From Gongronella butleri (taxonomy: Eukaryota > Mucoromycota > Mucoromycetes > Mucorales > Cunninghamellaceae): DNA of 64,000 nucleotides. The first letter of the stretch is position 1, and every line of letters starts with the position of its first letter. A program made the translations under genes and the position numbers. Of the stretch, positions 44,742 to 53,964 are shown in pieces. The stretch lies in NCBI GenBank assembly GCA_025201375.1, contig JAIWZP010000011.1, positions 124,001 through 188,000 on the forward strand, read 5' to 3'. The notes under the pieces are model-generated. The model searched no databases. It was not told the DNA's origin and was given only the letters and a program-made list of their open reading frames with translations.

Positions 44742-45275
44742 TGTGTGTGAGTGTGTGTGTGAGTGAGTGAGTGAGTGAGTGAGTGAGTGAGTGTGAGTGA
44801 TGCATGATCCGTTTGCGTGCTTTCTAGTGCTCGGGGGTCCGAGGAGATAGGAGGCGGGGCTCGTGCGCTTGCTTTTTGCATGAATTTGTATCTGGACGAA
44901 CGGGCCATGATTCCCTTTTTGAGGCCGTCCCGCTGTTTTGTGCGTGCGCGCAGCCTGCAAAGCAATAGGATGGGCATGTGAAACAAACAAATGATAATGA
45001 GAATTCCTTGTCACTGATAGGAAATGGGAAATGCAAAGAAGAATGGGCGTCAATTAGCCTTTTTATTGATATGTACACTCCCAGAAGAACATGACCAGAA
45101 AGGAAAATCAATGTTGGGGTGAGAAAAAAAGAACACAAAAGAAATCAAGGTGCGTCCGAGTGAGGCTATTTACAAAGAGAGTGGTGTGAGAAAAAAAAAG
45201 AAAAAACAAGGAAAGAAAAAAAAAACAAAAAAAAAGAGCAAAAAAAGATCAAAAAATGGCAAAAAATGGCAGCTT
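44582..45275. other. Convergent 3' region with microsatellite
   Basis: Between the AKR and cyclin stop codons. It contains the GT/GAGT microsatellite and otherwise AT-rich sequence. The minus-strand His/Thr 'frames' here are translations of the repeat. Confidence 0.6.
44682..44800 (+). repeat. (GT)n / (GAGT)n microsatellite
   Basis: About 28 GT dinucleotides grade into GAGT tetranucleotides over roughly 115 bases, about 100 bases past the AKR stop. Confidence 0.97.
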
Positions 45276-46116
45276 TTAGGCGGTGACGGTCGGTTCCAGG
45301 AGGAACAATTGGGCGAGGCCAAGGTCGGTGTCGTCGTCGATGGCGTTGGGGGTGGTGAGAACGAGTTGTGGGGGAGCCTGATGATGGCGGTGGTGGTGCG
45401 TGCGTTGATATTGGCGGTTTTCGCGTTGGCGGTGGCGTCGACGTTGGCGTGATTCTGTTGCGGCGGACGAGGAGGACGCGTCGGCATTGACGGGAAGCGC
45501 GTCTATGACGGCATTGGTCGTTTTGCGGCGTCGGAGGGTCAATTGCAGCTTGTGGCCGTGTTTTGCGACGAATTCCTGGATTTCACAGGGCGACACCCAG
45601 AGATTGTGGTGAAGCATGTGCAACAGACTTGCTTCCATGCGATTGATGTCTTCGGACGAGTACCAGGGCGCAGCCGACTCGGCAATGGTCGAGCTCGTCA
45701 AATGTGTGCCGTCCTCACACAAATATTTTGAGCTGACAAGCACCGACGAGAGAAAAAGGCGATGCGGCGTGTCTTGGTTGCCGCATGCACGTGGCGGCAG
45801 CTGCGACGCCAGCCGCGCAAGGTAAATCAGTGCAAACACAAGCACCGTCGATGGCATTGGGCACGACCGCACCACAAGATCCACAAAGGCAGGCGCCATA
45901 GGCAGCGGCGTCGACGTCAAATAATATCTCGTGCTCGGCCGCACACGCGTCAATGGAATCAACGTTGCCACAGTGACAAACATATGCTCTAAAACGACCA
46001 ATTGGAGAGAAAAATTAGATCCCACGCATCCCAAATGCTTTTTTAATTGATTTTTTTTTTTTTTTTTTACCAATCAAGGCATCGACACTGCCACACACTA
46101 CATCCAACGCGGCCAT
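45276..46116 (-). CDS. Pcl/Pho80-type cyclin
   Basis: Two exons on the minus strand, 46116-46071 and 45988-45276, give 252 residues. After a short N-terminus comes a cyclin box: 'FVDLVVRSCPMPSTVLVFAL', 'RLFLSSVLVSSKYLCEDGTH', 'AESAAPWYSSEDINRMEASL' and 'LLHMLHHNLWVSPCEIQEFV'. The spacing of the 'SSVLVSSKYL.D' and 'W...S...IN.ME...L..L...L.VS' elements is that of fungal Pcl1/2 and Pho80-like cyclins, which activate Pho85-type kinases in cell-cycle entry and nutrient control. The C-terminal 70 residues are low complexity, with RRRH, HHHRHHQ and acidic runs, and probably disordered. Which Pcl subgroup it belongs to cannot be decided by eye. Confidence 0.85.
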
Positions 46117-46688
46117 GCTATAGTCAAGGGTAGAGAGGGGAGGGCAAAAAAAAAAACAACAACCAAGAAAGAATGCGGGAAACAAGGAAAAAAGAAGAAA
46201 AAAAAAAACCAAGATTACGCACCCCCGCGTATTTTATGCTTTTTTGATCGCCACCACCCCTACCCACAGACTGGGAAACAAAAAAGGTGCCGACAACACT
46301 GGAGGAACCAATGGCGCGCTCTGTTCGGGCAAGGACCCGACGCGGAAGACCATTTTCGTTTTTTTTGTTGCCATGGCCCTCACAGGGGTCTGATCCTATT
46401 TTTCGACGCATGCACGCAACGTCTCCCCCACACCAAATGTTCCAAGACCAAAAATGACCCGACTGGCTGCTTGTTTGACACGCTTTTTCTTTCATTAGTA
46501 CGCGTAAAACGAGAAATCGTATATAAATAATAATTGTAACCGGGTGAAAAGAGCGTGGAAAAGCGGAATCAAACCAAAGAGACACCGTTGCACCTGTCAT
46601 GCACGGCCCAATTGGCATGCACGCAGGCATGTGAGCAGGCTTGCTTTTTCCTTTTTTTTTTTTTTTTTTTTTCTTCTTCCTTCCTTTC
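46117..46688. other. Cyclin promoter and SFH5 3' flank
   Basis: About 570 bases between the cyclin start and the SFH5 stop, both on the minus strand. T- and A-runs; no gene recognised. Confidence 0.4.
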
Positions 46689-48136
46689 CTAGGCGCTGAC
46701 TGTCGCGGTCTCGGCCTTGTTGTCATTGCCGGTCGACTCGATGGCTTTCTGCGCGTCGTCCGCCGCGTTGAACGCGCTTTCTTCTGCTTGATTAGGCGGT
46801 GTCACCTCGTTTGCCTCTGACACGTCGTCAATTGCCTTTGGCACGTCGTTGACGACCTTTGACGCGTCTTGCTCGGTCTGCTTGGTTGTCGCGGGCTCGG
46901 CGGCAGGCGTGACGGCAGCCGCGGTGACCGCGGGTTTTGCCGCGTCGTCGGATTTTTGCTGGTCGCGCGCGGCATGGATGGCGGCGGTCACGCTGCCGGC
47001 CTTGAACGAGTCGCCAACGTAGACTTTGGGCAGTTGCGATCGATCAATGGTCTTTTCCAGTGTGGGTAACAAGTCATCACTGTCAAAAAAAAAAAAAGTG
47101 GGGAAATTGTCAAAAAAGGCGCGATGAGGGGCCCATGCTATGGTAACACCATCAGGTCTTACTTGGCACAAACAACAAATTTACGGATTGTGGCTTCTGG
47201 AAGCATGGGTCGAATCAAGGCGAAGATTTTGCTGGTCAAAAAAAAAAAAAAAGAAGAGTGAGATTTTTCGCATTTTCCCCCCGTTTAGCCCGCTTGCTTC
47301 CTCTTTTTTTTTTTTTTTTTTTTTTTTACCTTCCCCACCAGGGCACATTGACAAAGAACTTGATGGCGAGAAACTCGGGATAGTTGTCCTTCATGATGTT
47401 GATGGTTTGTTTGGTGGCCTGCTTGGCATTGGTGGTACGACCAAACATGGACGCCCCCTTGTAATCATGCACCTGGATCATCGCGTCCACATTGATAAGA
47501 TCAATCTCCTGAACGCACTTTTCCATCAATTGCACGCGCCAGCGCACAAATCTATCAAAAAAAAAAAAAAGGGGAGGATGAGTACTTGTTTTTTTGGTTA
47601 TTTTGTGCAAAAGCTTGGTTTTTTTTTTTTTACGTGTCGACATCGGCAAACACCTTGTCCTGGTCGAGGTCGCCGTAGAAATTGTAGCAGACGAGGCGGT
47701 TTTGCTTGTCCTTGCCGTGGATGAAGCCAATGGGGCTAAAGACCGACTCGTCAAAGGTCTCGTTGAGCAGATTGTCCGCATTGAATTCTTTACGCCATTT
47801 CAGCGTGTCAATGAGCATCTTGCGCGCCGCAGGCATTGACAGGTCCCTTTTTTTTTTTTTTTTTTTTTTTCCAAAAACAAAAGGCATAAAAACGCGACGT
47901 GAGCGCCATTGGACGCGTTTGGGCGCGCAAAATATGGATTACCTGGCGCGAATAAACTTGACAAGCAGGACCACGAGGCGTGGGTCCGTCGACTCGCTAT
48001 CGAGCGGCACATTCCACAAGGTAAACACGTCGGTGGACCCATAAGCTTCTTGCAAAATATCGGGCAGCGCCTCTTTAAGCTTGGTGACTGCCTCGAGCTC
48101 CTCGGGCGTCAGGGCTTCGACAAATTTATTGGACAT
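46689..48136 (-). CDS. SFH5: SFH5-type Sec14/CRAL-TRIO protein
   Basis: Five minus-strand exons (48136-47943, 47846-47634, 47551-47330, 47231-47163, 47079-46689) give 362 residues. An N-terminal helical domain ('LTPEELEAVTKLKEALPDIL', 'DPRLVVLLVKFIRARDL') leads into a CRAL-TRIO domain with 'FVRWRVQLMEKCVQEIDL', 'VHDYKGASMF', 'TKQTINIMKDNYPEFLAIKF' and 'FVNVPWW'. These segments match fungal Sfh5 better than classical Sec14. Yeast Sfh5 binds haem and has weak lipid exchange activity; its haem contacts lie in the His-Asp-Tyr segment kept here (HDY). The last 90 residues are a repeated Ala/Asp/Glu/Val-rich acidic tail not typical of yeast Sfh5. The protein should be cytosolic or ER-associated. 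Haem binding is inferred from the motif only. Confidence 0.85.
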
Positions 48137-48387
48137 GGTGCTGACAAGAAAGACAAAGGAAAGAGAAAAAGGCGGGGGCGAGGGGGACACAAGCTACGGG
48201 CGGACGGGGTGCGCGTAACTGAGAAAAAAAACGATAAAAAAGAGGGGGAAAGATGGAAAAGGAAGAAGGTTTGACTTTTGTGCTACCTGGCTCGTATCCA
48301 TTTTTTCATTCTGCATTGCATCCGCGACAAAAATATAGCCGCCAGCGCCGCTCTCATCATATGATGGCCCTCTTTTCTCCAATTTTC

Positions 48388-48420
<33 letters not shown>

Positions 48421-48778
48421 GAGTCATTGGCGCTAGTGCCGGGGCTCTACGCATGAAAGCAGAGCTAGCCCGTGGACGCGTAAAATAAAACAGGGAGGGC
48501 CCATGACAGATCGAGGAATTGGAGGCTTACATTTGAATTTTTCTTAATTTTTGTTCATTGTGACGATTGTGACGATTGTTTCGCTTGTCGTTGGCGACAA
48601 TTGGGCATGTTCATCGTAAGGACACGAAAAAAGGAGAGAGAGAGACGAGAGGATGTCAGGTGAGTGAGGGGGACCGGAAAAATAGCGTGGTGGGGAAGCC
48701 GTTGGGCGGCAAGCTGGTTGCGCGTGTCTTGTTCACGCTTTAAAGATTTGATTGGCCTTGTTTCGCCGATGTTGGCCG

Positions 48779-48792
48779 GTTGCCATGGCAAC
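48779..48792 (+). promoter_or_regulatory. RFX/Crt1-type X-box palindrome
   Basis: GTTGCCATGGCAAC is a perfect 14-base palindrome matching the RFX-family X-box (GTNRCC-RGYAAC). It lies 367 bases upstream of the RNR2 ATG. In budding yeast the RFX protein Crt1 binds X-boxes at RNR2, RNR3 and RNR4 and holds them off until DNA damage. The position upstream of the same gene supports a real site. Binding itself is not shown. Confidence 0.65.
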
Positions 48793-49042
48793 GGGGCTGA
48801 CCAAAGGCTGACTGGATGGGTTTCCGCTTGGGCGCGCAAGGCTCCAATCGGCGCGGGGGGGCTTTTTTTCCTGGGTTCTTCTTGGTTGAGCGGCACTTGG
48901 CGCTGCAGATGCGATTGGCTCGCTGCTCCAAACGGAAATGAACGCTGATTGGCCAGCACGGTGGCACAGGCTGGCAAAACGCGGTGGACGACGCGCCTTT
49001 TTTTTTTTTTCTTTCATTCACTGTCACGCCGCGTCGGGCGGA

Positions 49043-49048
49043 TATAAA
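49043..49048 (+). promoter_or_regulatory. TATA box of RNR2
   Basis: TATAAA within GGATATAAAAGG, about 110 bases before the RNR2 ATG and followed by a T/C-rich leader. Confidence 0.65.
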
Positions 49049-49158
49049 AGGGAAGAGGCGAGCCAAACAGACCAATTTGTTTCTCTTTTTGTTGTCTTTT
49101 TTCTTTTTGACACTCTCTTTTTTTCTTGTTTCCTATACCACTGCCCTCTTTTTTAAAA

Positions 49159-50407
49159 ATGTCTTCCCAAGTGACTGAACAATTTGCCGAACTGGCCATC
49201 GACCACAAGCGTGTGATTCGTGAGGCGGATGAGCAAGAAGAAATTCTCAGGGAGAACAACCGTCGTTTCTGCCTGTTCCCTATCAAATATCATGAGGTAA
49301 GAGCAAAAGCGCATAAAAAGACCAACAGACAACTCACTTTCCCACTCTCTTTTCTTTCTCTCTCTGGCTCTCTTTCTCTCTGTTTGGTCTCTTGTTGCTC
49401 TTTTGTTCTGTTTGTTCTTGGTGCTATTAGATCTGGCAATTCTACAAAAAGGCAGAGGCGTCTTTTTGGACGGCCGAGGAGATTGATCTGTCCAAAGACC
49501 TTGGTGACTGGGAGAACAAGATGACTGCTGACGAACGTTACTTCATTTCGCACATTCTGGCGTTCTTTGCAAGCTCGGATGGCATTGTCAACGAGAACCT
49601 GGTGCAAAACTTCATGGACGAGGTCAAGATTGCCGAGGCAAAGTGCTTTTATGGCTTCCAAATCATGATTGAGAATATCCACTCCGAGACCTACAGCTTG
49701 CTCATTGATACCTACATCAAGGATGCCGTCGAAAAGGAGAATCTTTTTGATGCCATTGAGACCAGTAAGCGCCCCCTCCCTTTCATTTTTTTTTTTAAAA
49801 ACACGTTCTGACGCGTCCCTTTTTTTTTTTTCTAGTTCCCTGCATCAAGCGCAAGGCCGACTGGGCATTCCGCTGGATCTCGAGCAACAACACGTTCGCC
49901 GAGCGCCTTGTTGCTTTTGCGGCGGTCGAGGGCATTTTCTTCTCTGGTGCGTTTGCGTCCATCTTTTGGCTCAAGAAGCGCGGCTTGATGCCTGGCTTGA
50001 CGTTCTCCAACGAGCTGATTTGCCGTGACGAGGGTCTGCACACAGACTTTGCGTGCCTGCTCTTTGGCCATCTGCGCAACACGCCTTCCAATGACCGTGT
50101 GCGCGATATCATCACCGAGGCCGTCAAGATTGAACAAGAATTCCTGACCGACGCGCTGCCTGTCGCGCTCATTGGCATGAACTCGAAGCTCATGTGCCAA
50201 TACATTGAATTTGTTGCGGACCGCCTGCTCGTTGCTCTTGGCCAGGACAAGCACTACAAGGCGACCAATCCCTTTGACTTTATGGACCTCATCTCGCTCC
50301 AGGGCAAGACCAATTTCTTTGAGAAGCGTGTCTCTGACTACCAGCGTGCTGGCGTCATGAACAAGGCCCCTGAAGAAAAGGCCTTTACGCTTGATGCTGA
50401 CTTTTAG
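49159..50407 (+). CDS. RNR2: Ribonucleotide reductase small subunit (R2)
   Basis: Three exons (49159-49296, 49431-49764, 49836-50407) give 347 residues. The class I R2 fold is clear: '[20 protein letters not shown]', '[13 protein letters not shown]' (first iron ligand Asp), '[20 protein letters not shown]' (carrying Glu and His ligands), then '[13 protein letters not shown]' with the second set of Glu and His. The C-terminal FTLDADF is the peptide that docks on the large subunit. The enzyme makes dNTPs from NDPs through a di-iron tyrosyl radical; R2 supplies the radical. The 5' region has a TATA box and an X-box. AATAAA lies about 107 bases after the stop. The protein is slightly shorter at the N-terminus than yeast Rnr2. 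Confidence 0.97.
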
Positions 50408-50513
50408 GTCTCTTTTTTCCACCATCCATTTCTTGTTCATTCATTGCTTTTTTTCTTTTCTTTCTGCTTATGTTCATACCTACCCCCTGCTCTCTTGATT
50501 CCTTATTCCAATC

Positions 50514-50519
50514 AATAAA
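50514..50519 (+). terminator. Poly(A) signal AATAAA of RNR2
   Basis: AATAAA about 107 bases past the RNR2 TAG, between convergent RNR2 and CysRS. Confidence 0.6.
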
Positions 50520-50662
50520 GGCTCTTATTTTGCATCCAAAAATAGAAAGTGCCTCGAAAAAAAAACAAAAAGAGCGTGTCGCGTCGTGTCCCGTGATGTG
50601 TGACGCGTGATTTTTAGTTTTGCGGTGTATCAAATTTGCCAATGTTTTATTTCATGGTTGCA

Positions 50663-51345
50663 TCATTGTGCGGTCTCCTTGAGGTATTGCTCATGCAGTT
50701 TTTTCTGGGTGTCCCACTCCTTTTGCAGCTTTTTGCGTCGGCTCTTTGTGACCTCTTCGCCGTCCTTCATGTGGGTGGGAACGCCCTGGTCGTCCAGCTT
50801 GCTAAACTCGTCGCTGGCCTTGAACATGTCCTGGGGCGCGACCTTGCCACGCTCCAGCTTCTCCAAGCGCTTGCGTTCCTTTTCAGCGGCCTGCGCAGCC
50901 TGCTTGGCGCGCTTTTCAGCGGCAACCGCAAGCTTCTTCTCGCGAGCCTCCACGAGCACCTCGCGAGGCACAAGTTTCACAAGCGCCGTGCCATCTAAAG
51001 AAAAAAAAATCGAGTCAATCGCGAGAAATTCATTTTTTTTTTTTTGGCTCGTACCATCTTGGTCGTCGAGCGAGACGCCCAGATCCACCATGGTTTCGTC
51101 GCGCACCTTGTCGCAGACGGTGAGGATCTCGGGGTAAGGCGCCCTGTCGCGTGCGAGTCGGCGCACATCGTCGCGGAACGAAGACATCGCGTGCAAATAC
51201 GGCATGACCGCGTCGTCGCTGCTGCCGCCCTGCACAGCCGAGCCAAACCCAATCTCCACGCCATTGTCAGCAACACCAAAGATCTGGAAAAAAAGAAAAA
51301 AAAAGCAATGAATACCGCGATTTTGCCAAAATTGCCGTTTTCCGG

Positions 51346-51380
<35 letters not shown>

Positions 51381-53629
51381 TTCATCATGGTGGTGACCCA
51401 CGACGCGACCTTGGTAAGCAAATGCGGGTTGACAGCCTTGGCGCCGCCGGCCAAATACTTGTTGGTCTGTGTGATGAGGCTCATGATCTCATCCATGGCT
51501 GTGGCCGTGTTGATCGAATCGCAAAGCGCCGCGTGCACATTTGCCTGCTTTTGTTGGAAGCTAAAAAAAAAAAAAAATTGAGGATACATGCCCATGAAAT
51601 GGCATTATTTTTTTTTTTTAACCTCCTTACGTCGAGAGCAATTGGACCTCAGCAGGGCCAAAGCGATGCGTGACACTGCCATTGGGCAGCGCCGTCGCGC
51701 CACGGCTGCCATCCTGGCGAATCTTGTGCAGCAGACCCTTGGCATTGTCGAAAAAGTTCTGCATCGTTGTCTCGTTTTGGATGGTTTCAATCATGCTGGA
51801 TTGCTTAAAGTCCATGCGTGAGCTCCATTGGTGCTGCAGGAAGAACAGACGCAGCTGGCGCGACGAGTATTGCTTGAGCGCTTCTTGGATGCTGATGAAA
51901 TTCTTGAGACTCTTGCTCATCTTTTGACCCTCGACGTGCAAATGGCCCGTGTGCAAAAAGTAATCGACCCATTGGTGGCAATCATAGTAGCCCTCGGCCT
52001 GCGCAATCTCGTTGTCGTGGTGCGGGAACGCCAAATCAATGCCGCCAGAGTGGATGTCAAGGCTGTCGCCGACAACAGCACTTTTTTTATACAAAAAAAA
52101 AAGAAAAAAGAAAAAACGGGTGAATTCCGTGCACTTCCCCCCCTCTCATTGTCTTTTCTTACCCTGCCATCACGGAGCACTCAATGTGCCAGCCAGGGCG
52201 GCCAGGGCCCCAGGGCGAATCCCACTCGGGCTCGCCGGGCTTTGACTTTTTCCACAAGGCAAAGTCGTTTTCGCTCTTTTGACCGCGCAAATTGGCGCCC
52301 AGGGAGCCCTCGCCGTCTTGGATGAGGGCCTGGTTGCCCTTGGACCAGGGCTCGAGCTTGGCATAGTGATGCCCATTGTGGCCATCATAGCCTTTGGTAT
52401 CGAAATAGACGCTGCCTTGCGCCTCGTACGCGTACCCATTGTCAATGATCTTTTGAACGTACTCGATGATCTCGGGCACGTACTCGCTGACGCGTGTCTG
52501 GATGTCCGGCTTGCGCACCTGGAGGAAATAAAGCAAATTGCGTGAGCCCATTGCCGACTTTCCGCGAGTTTTTTTTCCTTTTTTTTTTTCCTCTTTTTTT
52601 CTTTTTCAACGCACATTGAGAGCTTCCATGTCCTCGAAATACTTGTCCTCCCAGTAGGCGGGCAGGTCGCGGAACACTTTGGGATCGTTGACCTGCGAGC
52701 CAAACTTGGCGTCCAGCGAGACAGAGAGGATATCCTGCGATTGATCGAGCAACTGGTCGACGGCGGCCTTGGACGCGTCGTTTTGCGCGAGTTGTTGCTT
52801 GGCAGCCGTGAGGGCATCGTGGGACGCAGACTATGTCATTAAAAAAAAAAAAAAAAACGAGAAAACGAGAGATGAGCGCGATTTTCGCCTCAAAGAAAGG
52901 CTTTTACCAGGGCGGAAAGGTACATTTTGTACTTTTCGTCGACGGCCACGGCATTGGCAATGGCCTCGGGGGTCATGCTGGCGTGGAAAGCGGCCCAATT
53001 GCTGGTAGCGGCTTCAGCGGCGCCGGCGACCTTGGCGAGTTTGGCCGTGGCATACTCGGTCCATGCCTGTTCGACCGTCTGAATCACGTCCGCATCCAGC
53101 GCCGCGCGCTCGCTCTTGTACTTTTCAAACAGATGCTGCTGGCGCGCACGCAAGATAATCTACAAGACAGATAGAAAAAAAAAAGGAGGCGGGCGTGTCA
53201 ATCGCGCCATTGGCCCTGATTTCGTCGTTTTTGGCGTTTTTTTTTGGGGGGGAGGGATTTGATCGCCTTGCCTTGTCATCAATGTCGGTGACGTTCTGGA
53301 TGAAAAGAACATCGTACTTGAAATAGTCCTCGAGGACGCGGCGGATGATGTCCATGGACAGGTAGGTGCGCGCGTGGCCCATGTGCGAGGCGTCGTACAC
53401 GGTGGGACCGCAGTTGTACCAGTTCACAGAGCGGCCGCGCTTGGGCACAAACTCGGTCTGACGTCCAAAAAAAAGAAATGAAATTGAGCATGAATTCGCT
53501 TCTTTTTGCGCCATTTTTTTTTTTTTTTACCTTTGAGCGCGTCAGCGAGTTGTACAGCTTGAGAACAGGCACGGCGGCGGGCGTCGGCTTGGTCCATTCA
53601 GGCTGCTTGCGGCTAACTTCGTTGGCCAT
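50663..53629 (-). CDS. Cysteinyl-tRNA synthetase, cytosolic type
   Basis: Nine minus-strand exons (53629-53531, 53457-53272, 53159-52908, 52830-52615, 52518-52163, 52080-51631, 51560-51380, 51283-51055, 50994-50663) give 766 residues, the size of eukaryotic cytosolic CysRS. Class I signatures are present: '[20 protein letters not shown]' with a HIGH-like HMGH, the zinc/Cys-site segments '[10 protein letters not shown]' and '[10 protein letters not shown]', and KMSKS in [11 protein letters not shown]. The eukaryote-specific insertion lies between '[14 protein letters not shown]' and '[19 protein letters not shown]'. A Lys/Glu/Arg coiled tail ([20 protein letters not shown]) is typical of the fungal and animal enzyme. 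The second intron (from 53271) begins GC rather than GT. It attaches cysteine to tRNA-Cys. No mitochondrial presequence is visible. Confidence 0.96.
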
Positions 53630-53964
53630 GGTGCGATGGAAGACAAGGAGTGTGGAACGGGTGCGAAAAAAGGCAGATGAGCGGAAAGAAGAGGTCAGAG
53701 AGGCGACAAGGGGCATTCAAGAGCCAGAAAACAAAAAGCAAAGCGTCGTCCACTGAACAAAAAAGTGAGAGAAAGAAACAAAAAGAACAGGCAAACGATC
53801 AAAAATATAAAGAGATCCCTGGTTTTTTAAAGCGCCGCCCAAACACCTCTTTTTTTTTGGCGGTGCCCAAGCATCTGTGGCTTGGTGCGCCTTGGAAATT
53901 CATGCAGACTGACTCATTTTTTTATTCACTTATTACAATGCTGCGGCAATTTCACTTTCAGGGC
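53630..53964. other. CysRS promoter / RAD3 3' flank
   Basis: About 335 bases between the CysRS start and the RAD3 stop. AT-rich; nothing else seen. Confidence 0.4.

Larger units (their letters stand above)
48137..49158. other. Divergent regulatory region, SFH5 / RNR2
   Basis: About 1 kb. It holds the X-box palindrome, several CCAAT/ATTGG words (near 48750, 48911 and 48948) and the RNR2 TATA box, all towards RNR2. No gene seen. Confidence 0.6.

Noticed and set aside
44603..44986. Minus-strand frames with long His-Thr runs
   Set aside because: They are translations of the GT/GAGT microsatellite and have no other coding features.
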